Origin: Candidatus Dadabacteria bacterium CSP1-2
GTDB lineage: Bacteria; Desulfobacterota_D; UBA1144; Nemesobacterales; CSP1-2
Direction of reading: 5' to 3'
Assembly: GCA_001443445.1 (NCBI GenBank)
Contig: LDXN01000014.1
Location: 1 to 52,797 of the forward strand
DNA length: 52,797 bases
A program made the translations under genes and the position numbers. The notes below the pieces were generated by a model. That model was not told the origin of the DNA and did not search any database. It saw only the letters and a list, made by a program, of their open reading frames with translations. Below, piece after piece: positions 1-7,972 of this stretch (position 1 is its first letter; every line of letters starts with the position of its first letter).

Positions 1-46
1 TCGAAAGGGACTCGTTGTTGAGAACTATTTGATTTATAAGAAACTT

Positions 47-79
47 TATTTGAGCAACAGCCTGTTGAGACCTGACCCC
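47..79. repeat. Terminal repeat copy, left end
   Basis: This 33-bp stretch matches 52634-52666 in inverted orientation at 31 of 33 positions. Its core CAACAGCCTGTTG is nearly self-complementary. Read on the minus strand it begins GGGGGGTCAGGTCTC, a sequence style I associate from memory with REP/RAYT-type dispersed repeats; that link is an inference. It sits between the window edge and the 3' end of ispG. Confidence 0.8.
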
Positions 80-148
80 CCTACTCTGTACTATGCCGGG
101 CGTTAGAAAAAATCTTGAAATTTAAAAACGATGGTCTGAATTTGGTTA

Positions 149-1210
149 TTATTTATCGGCTACCTTCTCGATTTCCTCAATGAGTGCGTCAACAAGTTCC
201 TCTTCTTTTAGGGACTTGATGAGTTTACCTTCCTTGTAAAGCATTCCTTTTCCGCGCCCTCCGGCAATCCCTAAGTCTGCTTCTGCGGCTTCGCCGGGAC
301 CATTTACAACGCATCCCAAAATTGCAACCTTAAGGGGCCTGTCAAGTTGTATGTTTCTTACCCTACCCTCAACCTCGTCTACAAGCTTCATGAGGTCAAT
401 CTCTAGCCTTCCACAACCGGGGCATGATATGATTTCTACACCCTTTTGTCTAATCCCGAGAGACCTCAATATATCTATCCCAACATGAACTTCTTCGACT
501 GGATCACCTGTGAGGGAAACCCTAATAGTGTCTCCAATCCCATCAGCGAGAAGCGTTCCTATACCGACCGCCGATTTGATTGTCCCCATCTTCATAGTTC
601 CTGCTTCCGTAACCCCAAGGTGAAGTGGGTAATCCGTTTTTTCAGCAATAATTCGGTAAGCCTCTATCATAGTCATTACGTCTGTGGATTTTACAGATAT
701 CTTTATATCTCTAAAATCTAAATCTTCGAGAATGCGAACGTGCTTAAAGGCACTTTCGGCAAGGGCTTCTGCAGTAGGGCTTCCATATTCCTTCATTATT
801 TCCTTTTCAAGCGAGCCTGAATTTACACCGATTCTAATTGGAATCCTTATATCCTTAGCTGCCTTAACAACTGCTTTGATTCTATCATTGGACCCTATAT
901 TTCCAGGATTGATCCTAAGCCCATCTACTCCCTGGTTAATCGCTTCAAGAGCTAGACGGTAATCAAAGTGAATATCAGAGATTATAGGAATATTCACCTG
1001 CCTCTTTATTTCTCCAAGGGATTTTGCAGCATCCATATCTGGAACAGCAAGCCTTACTATGTCACACCCTGCCATTTCAAGCTCTTTTATCTGTTTCACT
1101 GTGGCGGGTATATCCTGAGTATCCGTCTTTGTCATAGACTGAACACTTATAGGCGCACTACCTCCAATTTTTACGCTTCCTAGAGTTATTTCCCTGGTTT
1201 TCCTTCTCAT
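149..1210 (-). CDS. ispG: 4-hydroxy-3-methylbut-2-en-1-yl diphosphate synthase (IspG/GcpE)
   Basis: IspG converts MEcPP to HMBPP in the cytosolic non-mevalonate (MEP) isoprenoid pathway, using a [4Fe-4S] cluster. The 353-residue length fits the single-domain bacterial form. The TIM-barrel part spans about residues 1-250, with SVQSMTKTDT near the N terminus. The cluster ligands are visible as Cys263 and Cys266 in SCPGCGR and Cys300 in LGCVVNGPGE, and Glu307 is the conserved acidic residue. The gene is alone on its strand at the window edge. The ATG start gives the usual N terminus just before the conserved region. No SD is obvious. Identity is very secure. Confidence 0.97.
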   Translation of the reverse strand: MRRKTREITLGSVKIGGSAPISVQSMTKTDTQDIPATVKQIKELEMAGCDIVRLAVPDMDAAKSLGEIKRQVNIPIISDIHFDYRLALEAINQGVDGLRINPGNIGSNDRIKAVVKAAKDIRIPIRIGVNSGSLEKEIMKEYGSPTAEALAESAFKHVRILEDLDFRDIKISVKSTDVMTMIEAYRIIAEKTDYPLHLGVTEAGTMKMGTIKSAVGIGTLLADGIGDTIRVSLTGDPVEEVHVGIDILRSLGIRQKGVEIISCPGCGRLEIDLMKLVDEVEGRVRNIQLDRPLKVAILGCVVNGPGEAAEADLGIAGGRGKGMLYKEGKLIKSLKEEELVDALIEEIEKVADK

Positions 1211-1497
1211 TCTAGGTTTATAAGATTAGGGTAATTACAATTAGGTGTCAAGTTATGGAGCTCGGTGATTTGGTCAGTTCAAATCTATTTAAAATCGAAT
1301 AGTAACAACAGATTTGCTACTTCGGAATAGAGGTAAATGACACAAGAACCCTTTCATACAAAATAACCCTTTTTGTTGTTATTAAATAGCTTAGATCCTA
1401 AATACTCAAATAAATCTCCAAATATGTGAAGGAGAATTTAATTTCCAAAGTTTAAGTTTGTGTTAATTACTACTTAAAGGTTTTAGATAACATATTG
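1211..1497. other. Divergent intergenic region, ispG to Fe-S assembly gene
   Basis: About 290 bp of AT-rich DNA between two divergent genes. I see no ORF with coding character, no RNA gene and no strong hairpin. It must hold the ispG promoter on the minus strand, but no clear -35/-10 pair stands out on that strand. Confidence 0.5.
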
Positions 1498-1506
1498 TGT
1501 TATAAT
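1498..1506 (+). promoter_or_regulatory. Extended -10 promoter element
   Basis: TGT followed directly by a perfect TATAAT is an extended -10 box, 32 bp before the ATG of the MIP18-like gene. There is no convincing -35 hexamer 16-18 bp upstream, which is tolerated for TGn promoters. An SD (AGGAGGG) follows at about 1528. Confidence 0.55.
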
Positions 1507-1538
1507 TAAATTAGTTCAATATCATTAGGAGGGAAAAA

Positions 1539-1934
1539 ATGGCAATGAAGAAAATCCCTATTAAAAAAGAGGAAGTTAAAGATCAGGGTGTTACACTCAC
1601 TACATTTCAGAAATCGGAAGAGGTTGACGAAGTAGCAGAGATAACAGAAGAGAAGGTTCTAGAAGCCCTAAAATCGGTTCGGGATCCAGAAATACCCGTT
1701 GATATTGTAAACCTAGGATTGATTTACAATGTAGGGGTCTCTGGAAAAAACGTTCACCTTAAGATGACACTTACTACCCCAGGGTGCGGCATGGGTAAAA
1801 CTATTGCTAAACAGGCAGAAGGCGCTGTGAAATCTCTAGGAGTAAAAAACGTCTTAGTCGAGATTGTGTGGGATCCACCCTGGAATCCAGACATGATGAG
1901 CGATGAGGCGAAAGAGAGTTTGGGCATAGCATAA
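1539..1934 (+). CDS. MIP18/PaaD-family (DUF59) Fe-S cluster assembly protein
   Basis: This is a 131-residue single-domain protein of the MIP18 (DUF59, SufT/PaaD-like) family, which helps assemble or deliver iron-sulfur clusters. Residues about 38-115 hold the domain: LKSVRDPEIPVDIVNLGLI near the start, then LTTPGCGMG, whose cysteine is the reactive residue of the family, and VEIVWDPPWNPDMMS at the end. A lysine/glutamate-rich tail of about 35 residues precedes it. AGGAGGG lies 5-10 bp before the ATG. It lies directly upstream of an Mrp ATPase that also carries a MIP18 domain, so the pair probably works in Fe-S protein maturation. The exact client is unknown. Confidence 0.9.
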   Translation: MAMKKIPIKKEEVKDQGVTLTTFQKSEEVDEVAEITEEKVLEALKSVRDPEIPVDIVNLGLIYNVGVSGKNVHLKMTLTTPGCGMGKTIAKQAEGAVKSLGVKNVLVEIVWDPPWNPDMMSDEAKESLGIA

Positions 1935-1955
1935 GAATTGGAGAAGGAGACTGGT

Positions 1956-3008
1956 ATGCAGTTAAACCCTGAGGGAATCCGAAACATTCTCAAGAAGGTA
2001 AAGTATCCTGGTTTCTCAAGGGATATAGTCTCATTTGGGATTGTAAAGGATATAGGTGTAGATGGCTCTAAAGTTATTATCTCGCTTCTACTTCCAAAAC
2101 CTGATGAGAAACTTGAGTCAGAAATTGAAGGCACCGTTAGAAAGACCCTTTTAGAATCTCCTGGAATCTCTGAAGTAGATGTTCGTATAGGAGCAAGGGA
2201 GGCGAAAAAGATACCTACCCAGGCGGGTGGCCCAGTGAAGGCTGAGGTTCCTGGTATTAAATACTTTATCGCCGTGGCAAGCGGAAAAGGCGGTGTTGGA
2301 AAGTCCACTGTAGCAGTAAATCTGGCTATTGCTATTTCTAAGTTAAGAAAAAACGTGGGCCTAATGGATGCTGATGTTTGGGGTCCAAGCATTCCAATAA
2401 TGATGGGTTTAAACGCAAGACCTATAGCAACTCCAGAGAAAAAAATTATTCCACTTGAGAAATACGGCTTAAAACTTATGTCGATAGGTTTTCTTATAAG
2501 CGATGATGATACAGTTATCTGGAGAGGCCCTATGGTCCACGGTGCAATTAAGCAGTTTATAGAGGAAGTTGAATGGAAGGGAACAGATTACCTGGTGATT
2601 GATCTCCCACCTGGTACTGGCGATGCACAGCTTTCCCTTGTTCAAACAGTACCCCTTAGTGGCGGTGTAATAGTTACTACCCCACAGGATGTGGCATTAA
2701 TTGATGTGAGACGCGGAGTGCAGATGTTTAGAAAGCTGAATGTACCTGTTCTTGGCGTTGTAGAAAATATGAGTTATTTAATCTGCCCCCATTGCAGTGG
2801 GGAAGTGGATATATTCAGCAGAGGGGGAGGAAAAAGGATGGCTGAGAAATTCAATGTGCCCTTTTTAGGAGAAGTCCCGATTGACCCAGAGATCAGAAAA
2901 GGCGGAGACGAAGGTTTCCCGATAGTTTTATCTAACCCAGAAAGCCCCGCGGCTAAGGCGTTTATGGAAGTAGCCGAAAAGGTTTTAAAAACTATAGAAT
3001 CTACTTAA
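1956..3008 (+). CDS. mrp: Mrp/NBP35-family Fe-S cluster carrier ATPase with N-terminal MIP18 domain
   Basis: Mrp (ApbC) proteins bind and transfer [4Fe-4S] clusters in the cytosol. Residues about 1-85 form a second MIP18 domain, and the P-loop NTPase follows. Visible motifs are the deviant Walker A SGKGGVGKSTVAVNLA (near 108-124), MDADVWGPSIP, IDLPPGTGDAQLS and the bridging cluster-binding CPHC (Cys277 and Cys280). A longer frame opens at a TTG at 1938, but AAGGAG at 1944-1949 is placed correctly only for the ATG at 1956, so I use 1956. The gene begins 21 bp after the MIP18-like gene and is surely co-transcribed with it. Confidence 0.93.
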   Translation: MQLNPEGIRNILKKVKYPGFSRDIVSFGIVKDIGVDGSKVIISLLLPKPDEKLESEIEGTVRKTLLESPGISEVDVRIGAREAKKIPTQAGGPVKAEVPGIKYFIAVASGKGGVGKSTVAVNLAIAISKLRKNVGLMDADVWGPSIPIMMGLNARPIATPEKKIIPLEKYGLKLMSIGFLISDDDTVIWRGPMVHGAIKQFIEEVEWKGTDYLVIDLPPGTGDAQLSLVQTVPLSGGVIVTTPQDVALIDVRRGVQMFRKLNVPVLGVVENMSYLICPHCSGEVDIFSRGGGKRMAEKFNVPFLGEVPIDPEIRKGGDEGFPIVLSNPESPAAKAFMEVAEKVLKTIEST

Positions 3009-3091
3009 TTCGGAATTGAGAATTAGGAATTGAAAATTGGAACTAATTCTTAGTACCTAATTCCCAATGTCGCCTCCTTTTATAAAACTCA

Positions 3092-3156
3092 CCTTGACTC
3101 GTGCTAGACGATGATTATTTTGTTTGTAGGTTGAGAGAAAAGAAATTGAGTCAAGG
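3092..3156 (+). promoter_or_regulatory. hsp20 leader: inverted repeat with promoter-like elements
   Basis: CCTTGACTC (3092-3100) is perfectly complementary to GAGTCAAGG (3148-3156). The right arm overlaps the hsp20 SD (AAGGAGG, 3153-3159). The left arm contains TTGACT, which with TATTTT 16 bp downstream (3116-3121) could be a sigma-70 promoter. A CCTCCTT at 3072-3078 is also complementary to the SD. The half-sites resemble the HspR/HAIR half-site CTTGAGT, though the 47-bp spacing is unlike HAIR. The site is either an operator or an RNA fold that masks the SD. Confidence 0.45.
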
Positions 3157-3167
3157 AGGTAGATAAA

Positions 3168-3626
3168 ATGATAAGAGGTTTAAGAGTATTAGATCCATGG
3201 AAAGATTTTGGTTCACTGCAAGAGAGGATAAACAGGATGTTTGATGATACGATAAGGACTCTCTATCCAACTGATGGTGAAGAGCTTGAGAAGGGTACCT
3301 GGGCACCCGCCGTAGATATCTATGAGACTAACGATAGTTTTGTTGTAAGTGCAGATCTTCCCGGGCTAAATAAAGACGAAATACAGATTGACTTAAAGGA
3401 TAATACCCTTACACTAAAGGGAGAAAAGAAATTCGAGGAGAAGGTGTCAAAGGATAATTACATTAGAGTCGAGCGAGCATATGGATCATTTGTACGTAGC
3501 TTTACGCTCCCTCAGAATGTAGATCCTGAAAAGATTAAGGCCAAGTATAAAGAGGGCGTTCTCGAAATAACTATTCCAAAGAAGGAAGAAGCAAAACCTA
3601 AGCAGATAAAAGTTGAGTTGAGCTAA
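3168..3626 (+). CDS. Hsp20/alpha-crystallin small heat-shock protein
   Basis: Small heat-shock proteins bind unfolding proteins in the cytoplasm as ATP-independent holdases. The 152-residue length is typical. A short N-terminal arm ([25 protein letters not shown]) precedes the alpha-crystallin domain at about 45-140, which begins [23 protein letters not shown] and contains the late A-x-x-x-x-G-V-L motif as [13 protein letters not shown]. The C-terminal tail [10 protein letters not shown] provides the I-x-V type anchor used in oligomer assembly. The SD AAGGAGG is correctly spaced from the ATG. It is followed by a terminator-like hairpin and then dnaJ, so it heads a chaperone cluster. Confidence 0.95.
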   Translation: MIRGLRVLDPWKDFGSLQERINRMFDDTIRTLYPTDGEELEKGTWAPAVDIYETNDSFVVSADLPGLNKDEIQIDLKDNTLTLKGEKKFEEKVSKDNYIRVERAYGSFVRSFTLPQNVDPEKIKAKYKEGVLEITIPKKEEAKPKQIKVELS

Positions 3627-3633
3627 AAGGGAA

Positions 3634-3671
3634 AGCTGCTTCTGCCTTTCAGAGCAGAGGCAGCTTTTTTT
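3634..3671 (+). terminator. Rho-independent terminator between hsp20 and dnaJ
   Basis: Arms AGCTGCTTCTGC (3634-3645) and GCAGAGGCAGCT (3654-3665) pair over 12 bp with one G-U pair around an 8-nt loop, followed by a run of seven T. It ends only 4 bp before the dnaJ ATG. The only SD-like bases for dnaJ (AGAGG, 3656-3660) lie inside the 3' arm. Confidence 0.88.
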
Positions 3672-3675
3672 AGAT

Positions 3676-4782
3676 ATGGCGTCTAAAAGGGATTATTACG
3701 AAGTCCTAGGCGTAACAAGAAACGCTTCCAAAGAGGGTATTAAAAAGGCCTACCATAAGCTAGCACGCCGTTACCATCCCGATTTAAATCCCGGAAATAA
3801 AGAAGCTGAAGAAAAGTTCAAAGAGATTCAAGAGGCATACTCCGTTCTATCTAAAGATGAGAAGAGAAAGGCTTATGATACGTATGGAAGCGCTGAGTTT
3901 CAGCCAGGAGCGAGAACTACGTGGCAATGGCCAGAAGGTGCACCTGAAGGATTTGCATTTAGTTTCGGGGATTTTTCAGGAATTGAAGATATAGTAGGAG
4001 AGGTATTTGGTACTAGAGAATCAGCCAGAGCGCGACGTAAAGGTAGGGATTTAGAGTATCAAATTGAAGTAGATTTTGAAACAGCTATTAAAGGTGGATC
4101 AAAGGACATTACTATTACAAGAGGATCTAATTGTTCTGTCTGTAATGGAAGCGGGGTCCGTCCAGGGGCAAGTACAAAAACATGCTCTAAATGCAAAGGA
4201 AGCGGTACGGGCCCTTCTAGTATTTTCAATATGTCAAAGTCATGCAATGTATGTGGAGGTACCGGAAAGGTCCCAACTGACCCGTGCCAGTCATGCAGCG
4301 GGAGCGGGAGATTGCCTCTAACTGAAACAATAACCGTGAGAATTCCACCAGGGGTTGATAATGGGTCGAGAATCAGGGTACAAGGAAAGGGTGAAGTGGC
4401 AAGAGGCGGAGGAACCTCCGGCGACCTTTATCTCGTTGTAAAGATTTCCCACCACCCTATTTTTCAACGCGAGCAGGATGATATTTATATCGAACTACCA
4501 ATAACGATCTATGAAGCGGCTTTGGGAGCTAGAATTACAGTCCCTACCGTTGATGGAGCAGTTTTAGTAACTGTTCCTTCTGGAACTCAGAGTGGAACAA
4601 AGCTTAGGCTTCGTGGAAAGGGAGTGCCACACCTAAAAAACAAAGAGCGTGGGGATCAGTATGTAGTTGTAAAGATCGTACTGCCTGAGCAAATAAATGA
4701 GAACTCTAAAAAAAGGTTCGAAGAGCTTGCCAAAACCTCACCTTATAATCCCAGAACACATCTAGAAAAGTACATAAGATGA
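3676..4782 (+). CDS. dnaJ: DnaJ (Hsp40) co-chaperone
   Basis: DnaJ delivers unfolded clients to DnaK and stimulates its ATPase in the cytosol. The J domain covers residues 4-70 with HPD at 34-36. A short Gly/Phe-containing linker follows to about 120. The zinc-binding domain spans 153-211 with four CxxCxGxG repeats ([32 protein letters not shown]). The two C-terminal beta domains run to 368. The start is fixed by the J domain; it has no free SD and lies just behind a terminator hairpin. It overlaps the regulator gene downstream by ATGA. No dnaK or grpE lies in the window. Confidence 0.96.
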   Translation: MASKRDYYEVLGVTRNASKEGIKKAYHKLARRYHPDLNPGNKEAEEKFKEIQEAYSVLSKDEKRKAYDTYGSAEFQPGARTTWQWPEGAPEGFAFSFGDFSGIEDIVGEVFGTRESARARRKGRDLEYQIEVDFETAIKGGSKDITITRGSNCSVCNGSGVRPGASTKTCSKCKGSGTGPSSIFNMSKSCNVCGGTGKVPTDPCQSCSGSGRLPLTETITVRIPPGVDNGSRIRVQGKGEVARGGGTSGDLYLVVKISHHPIFQREQDDIYIELPITIYEAALGARITVPTVDGAVLVTVPSGTQSGTKLRLRGKGVPHLKNKERGDQYVVVKIVLPEQINENSKKRFEELAKTSPYNPRTHLEKYIR

Positions 4783-5105
4783 AACGTTATTCTATTGATA
4801 CCTTGATAGAGATACTTGATGTAAGGCCAAGCTTTATAAAAAGGCTTGAACAAGCAGAAATTATTCTCCCAATGGTACAAGGAAAGGAAACCTTTTATAC
4901 TGAGTACGATATAGGAATGCTTCTTCTTGCTAAGGACCTTAAAGAAATGGGAATAAACCTTGCTGGGATCGAGGTAATCCTTGAGATGCGTGAGCGTATG
5001 TTAACTATAAGAAAAGAGGCAGACGATATTTTATACAGGCTTCTAAAGTATATTTATGAAAATATAAAAAAAGATAGAAGGAGATGGAAGACTCATGAGC
5101 GATGA
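4779..5105 (+). CDS. MerR-superfamily, HspR-like regulator
   Basis: The 108-residue protein starts with a MerR-type winged helix-turn-helix: [20 protein letters not shown], then [36 protein letters not shown] short C-terminal helix follows and there is no cysteine effector domain. This is the architecture of HspR (heat-shock repressor) and CbpM (DnaJ-family modulator). Its start overlaps the dnaJ stop by 4 bp, the same position hspR holds behind dnaJ in other bacteria. I infer that it represses this cluster, perhaps at the inverted repeat before hsp20. A CbpM-like role binding DnaJ directly is the alternative. Confidence 0.8.
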   Translation: MKRYSIDTLIEILDVRPSFIKRLEQAEIILPMVQGKETFYTEYDIGMLLLAKDLKEMGINLAGIEVILEMRERMLTIRKEADDILYRLLKYIYENIKKDRRRWKTHER

Positions 5106-5391
5106 AGGAAAGAAAAACCCTAATGAAAGTGAACTCTTCAAAATGGACTTTTCCACCTTTGTGCTTTCTCTAAATGCATCTGCCCTAATCCACTTAGGTG
5201 AAATACCTGATCCCACATCTAAGGAAAGAACAGTAAATCTTTCAGCCGCTAAGCACACAATAGAAATCCTAGAAATAATTAAGGACAAAACAAGGGGAAA
5301 TCTTGACGGTGATGAAGAAAAACTACTTGACGATGTGCTTTTTAATCTAAGGATGAAGTATGTTAAAAACATAGATATTGAGAAGAAATGA
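5095..5391 (+). CDS. DUF1844 family protein
   Basis: A 98-residue cytosolic protein with the DUF1844 signature: MDFSTFVLSLNASALIHLGEIPDP at 17-40, then a helical part with NLSAAKHTIEILEIIKDKT and a final DDVLFNLRMKYV. The family is frequent in deltaproteobacteria and acidobacteria and has no assigned function. The start overlaps the regulator gene by 11 bp. An SD (AAGGAGA) lies inside that gene, so the two are translationally coupled. Its place in the chaperone cluster hints at a stress-linked role, but nothing in the sequence shows one. Confidence 0.87.
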   Translation: MSDEGKKNPNESELFKMDFSTFVLSLNASALIHLGEIPDPTSKERTVNLSAAKHTIEILEIIKDKTRGNLDGDEEKLLDDVLFNLRMKYVKNIDIEKK

Positions 5392-5407
5392 TCCTCCTCA
5401 TTATAAT
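5378..5407 (+). promoter_or_regulatory. Candidate sigma-70 promoter for hldE
   Basis: TTGAGA (5378-5383), an 18-bp spacer and a perfect TATAAT (5402-5407) precede the hldE ATG by 36 bp. The -35 box lies within the end of the DUF1844 gene. hldE has no clear SD in the short leader. Confidence 0.5.
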
Positions 5408-5443
5408 AAAAGGAACCAATTTTACTAACCTCTATCTTGCATA

Positions 5444-6904
5444 ATGCCTATTTCATCTATTATCAAACGCTTTAATGAGCTAAGGATTTTAGTAATTGGG
5501 GATATTATGCTTGATCGCTACATATGGGGAAGAGTCAAAAGAATATCCCCTGAAGCCCCAGTGCCGGTACTCAAAGTATCGGGTGAAAATCTATCACTTG
5601 GTGGTGCTGCAAACGTTGCTGTAAACCTAAAAAGCCTTGGTGCTAAAGTAGAACTTTTTGGAATCATAGGGAGCGACTACGAAGGTGAAAAATTAATAGA
5701 CCTTCTAAAACAAATTGACATAGACTCAAAAGGGATAATATATGATCTTGAAAGACCGACGACTACAAAAACAAGACTCATTGCTGAAAGTCAACATATA
5801 GCACGAGTGGATAGGGAAGAAACTTTTCCAATCTCTAATAATTTGAAAAAAGAATTAATAAATCTATTTAAGAAATCAGTCGAAGACCGAATACCACATG
5901 GAATAATAATCTCCGACTATGCTAAAGGGACAATCAACAAAGATTTATCAATCGAAATCATTAGGCTTGCGAATGAGAAGGGAATCTCTGTTGTCGTAGA
6001 TCCAAAAGGAAAGGATTTTTCTAAATATAAGGGAGCGAACGTAATTACACCTAACCAGAGAGAGACCGAAGATATATGCGGCTTCCCAATAGAAGATAAT
6101 GAAACACTTAAAAAAGCAGTGGATATATTAATCGAAGCAACCGATGCTGATGGTGTTTTAATTACACGAGGCAAACAAGGAATTAGCTTCTCCGTGAAAG
6201 GTAATGAGGTAAAAACTATTCCCTCTCATGCGAAAGAGATTTTTGATGTCACTGGTGCCGGTGATACTGTCATAAGTACATTTACGCTCTCATTTCTTTC
6301 ATCAAATTCGTGGGAGGATTCGGTTAAGATTGCAAACCATGCTGCTGGAATAGTGGTTAGCCGCATCGGGACAGCGACGGTTACACAAGGAGACTTGCTG
6401 GATTATTTTGGAAACGAGAAATATTCACTTAGTAGTAAAATACAAAGCAGGGAACTCCTTTCGTCTACGATCTCTCGATTAAGGGCAAAAGGAGAAAAAT
6501 TAGTTTTTACAAATGGCTGCTTTGATATATTTCATATAGGACATCTTAAACTTCTTATGGAAGCAAAGAAGCTAGGAGACGTGCTTGTAGTGGGTATCAA
6601 TAACGACGATTCGGTAAGAAGACTTAAAGGAGAGGGAAGACCGCTTATCTCAGAAAAAGATAGAGTTCATATAATAGCTGCACTAGACTGCGTTGATTAT
6701 ATCGTTTTATTCAAAGAAGATAACCCGTCTGCGTTAATAGAGATATTGAAGCCGGACATACTTGTAAAAGGAAGCGATTACACGCCTGATAAAGTAATTG
6801 GAAGGGAATTTGTAGAAAGCTATGGTGGCAGGGTTTGTATAATCCCTATAGTTGAAGGCATATCAACTACATATCTGGTTAACAAGATAAGAAATGGTAT
6901 TTGA
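5444..6904 (+). CDS. hldE: Bifunctional heptose 7-phosphate kinase / heptose 1-phosphate adenylyltransferase
   Basis: HldE makes ADP-heptose for the lipopolysaccharide inner core: the N-terminal domain phosphorylates D-glycero-D-manno-heptose 7-phosphate and the C-terminal domain adds AMP. The ribokinase-type domain spans about 1-320 and contains LSLGGAANVAVNLKSLGAKV and the catalytic VTGAGDT. The nucleotidyltransferase domain starts near residue 350 with FTNGCFDIFHIGH, its HIGH motif at 364-367, and ends with GISTTYLVNKI. The 486 residues match the full-length two-domain form. No GmhA or GmhB lies nearby. Its 3' end overlaps the antisense tail of the next gene. Confidence 0.96.
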   Translation: MPISSIIKRFNELRILVIGDIMLDRYIWGRVKRISPEAPVPVLKVSGENLSLGGAANVAVNLKSLGAKVELFGIIGSDYEGEKLIDLLKQIDIDSKGIIYDLERPTTTKTRLIAESQHIARVDREETFPISNNLKKELINLFKKSVEDRIPHGIIISDYAKGTINKDLSIEIIRLANEKGISVVVDPKGKDFSKYKGANVITPNQRETEDICGFPIEDNETLKKAVDILIEATDADGVLITRGKQGISFSVKGNEVKTIPSHAKEIFDVTGAGDTVISTFTLSFLSSNSWEDSVKIANHAAGIVVSRIGTATVTQGDLLDYFGNEKYSLSSKIQSRELLSSTISRLRAKGEKLVFTNGCFDIFHIGHLKLLMEAKKLGDVLVVGINNDDSVRRLKGEGRPLISEKDRVHIIAALDCVDYIVLFKEDNPSALIEILKPDILVKGSDYTPDKVIGREFVESYGGRVCIIPIVEGISTTYLVNKIRNGI

Positions 6905-7191
6905 TTTTTATTCCGTTTTTTCCCTACGCATTTCGGGTTTTTGATCCCCTTTTTCTCTTCAAGTTTGTCAATTCTTACTTCAAGGGATTCGATCTTCGAG
7001 AGAAGTGTATTAACCTCTGCCTTGGACCGTATATCGAGTCTCATTAAAGCATCTTTAAAATTTTTCTCAAAAGAAGCCATTACTAACCTGAGTCTTTTTT
7101 CAATTTTTTCTTCGACAACCGAAATCAACTTCTTGTTCCCAAACAAGCCTATCAACCCTCTTCTTTTCTTTACCCGTTTGGCTTTATTCAA
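6820..7191 (-). CDS. Short coiled-coil protein, phasin/UbiK-like; C-terminal end probably frameshifted
   Basis: The first about 78 residues look real: a basic start, then VVEEKIEKRLRLVMASFEKNFKDALMRLDI, then SKAEVNTLLSKIESLEVRIDKLEEK, a helical plus coiled-coil pattern like UbiK and phasin-like proteins. The frame opens at a TTG right after the TPR gene, with GGTGG next to it, so the start is uncertain. The last about 40 residues look non-coding and run antisense into hldE. A one-base insertion in the run at 6946-6954 would give a charged tail and a stop at 6908-6910, just outside hldE. A sequencing error or a recent mutation is likely. The function is unknown. Confidence 0.6.
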   Translation of the reverse strand: MNKAKRVKKRRGLIGLFGNKKLISVVEEKIEKRLRLVMASFEKNFKDALMRLDIRSKAEVNTLLSKIESLEVRIDKLEEKKGIKNPKCVGKKRNKNQIPFLILLTRYVVDMPSTIGIIQTLPP

Positions 7192-7196
7192 CCACC

Positions 7197-7970
7197 TTAT
7201 AGCGTTTCTTTTTCTTTACACAATGATGTTAGATAACTTTTTGCATTAGTACCGAGAACACTGCCGGGCGAGATCCCGATAACCTTTTTAAACGATGCAC
7301 AGGCATCTTCCGTTTTTCCTAACTTTAAATAAGCAAGCCCTAGATTGTAATAAGCCTCATCATACATATTATATCCATTTATAGCCTTTCTGAATTCTTC
7401 TATAGCCTCTTCTTCATTTCCAGTTGACATATAAAGCTTCCCAAGCTCATTATGCGTATAAACTAATGCAGGGTTAACCTCGAGGGACTTTTGATAGCAT
7501 TCCTTAGCTTTATCAAAATCCCCTTTTCTGAAGTATGCTACGCCTAAACTAGTAAAGGCCTTGTCCCTTGATCTATAAAGCACGTCGGAAACCGCTATAG
7601 AGCACTCATCTATAGCCTTGTCCCACTGATCAAGTGTAAGATATAGTCCGCATAGATTATATCTAGCTTCGGAATAGTCAGACTTAATTTCTATCGCCTC
7701 TTTATAAGACTTTTCAGCTTCACCGTATTCTTTTAAAGCAAAGTATATTAGACCCTTTATGTTATGAACCTCTGGGTCTTCATCGTCCATATCCTCAGCT
7801 TCTTGAATATCTACTAGAGCTTGTTGAAAGTTTTTTCTGAGAAGGGATGCTAAGGCAAGTGTCTTTTGGTCGCTTAGTTGTTTTTCTTTGCTATTCTCAC
7901 CTGTCCTTTTTCCACCACAGGATAGAGTCACAAAGGAAATCATTAGAATTATTAATATAAAGACTCTCAT
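7197..7970 (-). CDS. TPR-repeat lipoprotein
   Basis: The 257-residue protein starts with a lipoprotein signal (MRVFILIILMISFVTLSCGG, Cys18) and so should be anchored on the periplasmic side of a membrane. From about residue 40 to the end it is built of 34-residue tetratricopeptide repeats: PEVHNIKGLIYFALKEYGEA, ARYNLCGLYLTLDQWDKA, AFTSLGVAYFRKGDFDKA, VYTHNELGKLYMSTGNEE and AYYNLGLAYLKLGKTEDA. This resembles NlpI/PilF-type scaffold lipoproteins. It begins 2 bp after the PfkB kinase stop, in the same operon. TPRs bind proteins; the partner cannot be read from the sequence. Confidence 0.88.
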   Translation of the reverse strand: MRVFILIILMISFVTLSCGGKRTGENSKEKQLSDQKTLALASLLRKNFQQALVDIQEAEDMDDEDPEVHNIKGLIYFALKEYGEAEKSYKEAIEIKSDYSEARYNLCGLYLTLDQWDKAIDECSIAVSDVLYRSRDKAFTSLGVAYFRKGDFDKAKECYQKSLEVNPALVYTHNELGKLYMSTGNEEEAIEEFRKAINGYNMYDEAYYNLGLAYLKLGKTEDACASFKKVIGISPGSVLGTNAKSYLTSLCKEKETL

Positions 7971-7972
7971 AT

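Noticed and set aside
446-1183. Plus-strand open frames inside ispG
   Set aside because: They lie antisense to a gene with full family conservation and have no domain character or SD.
1754-2392. 212-codon minus-strand frame across the MIP18-like and mrp genes
   Set aside because: Antisense shadow of two well-conserved genes; its product is rich in Ser/Pro/Phe with no motif.
6941-7249. Plus-strand frame between hldE and the TPR gene
   Set aside because: The opposite strand shows a coherent coiled-coil protein; this frame reads as its low-complexity complement.
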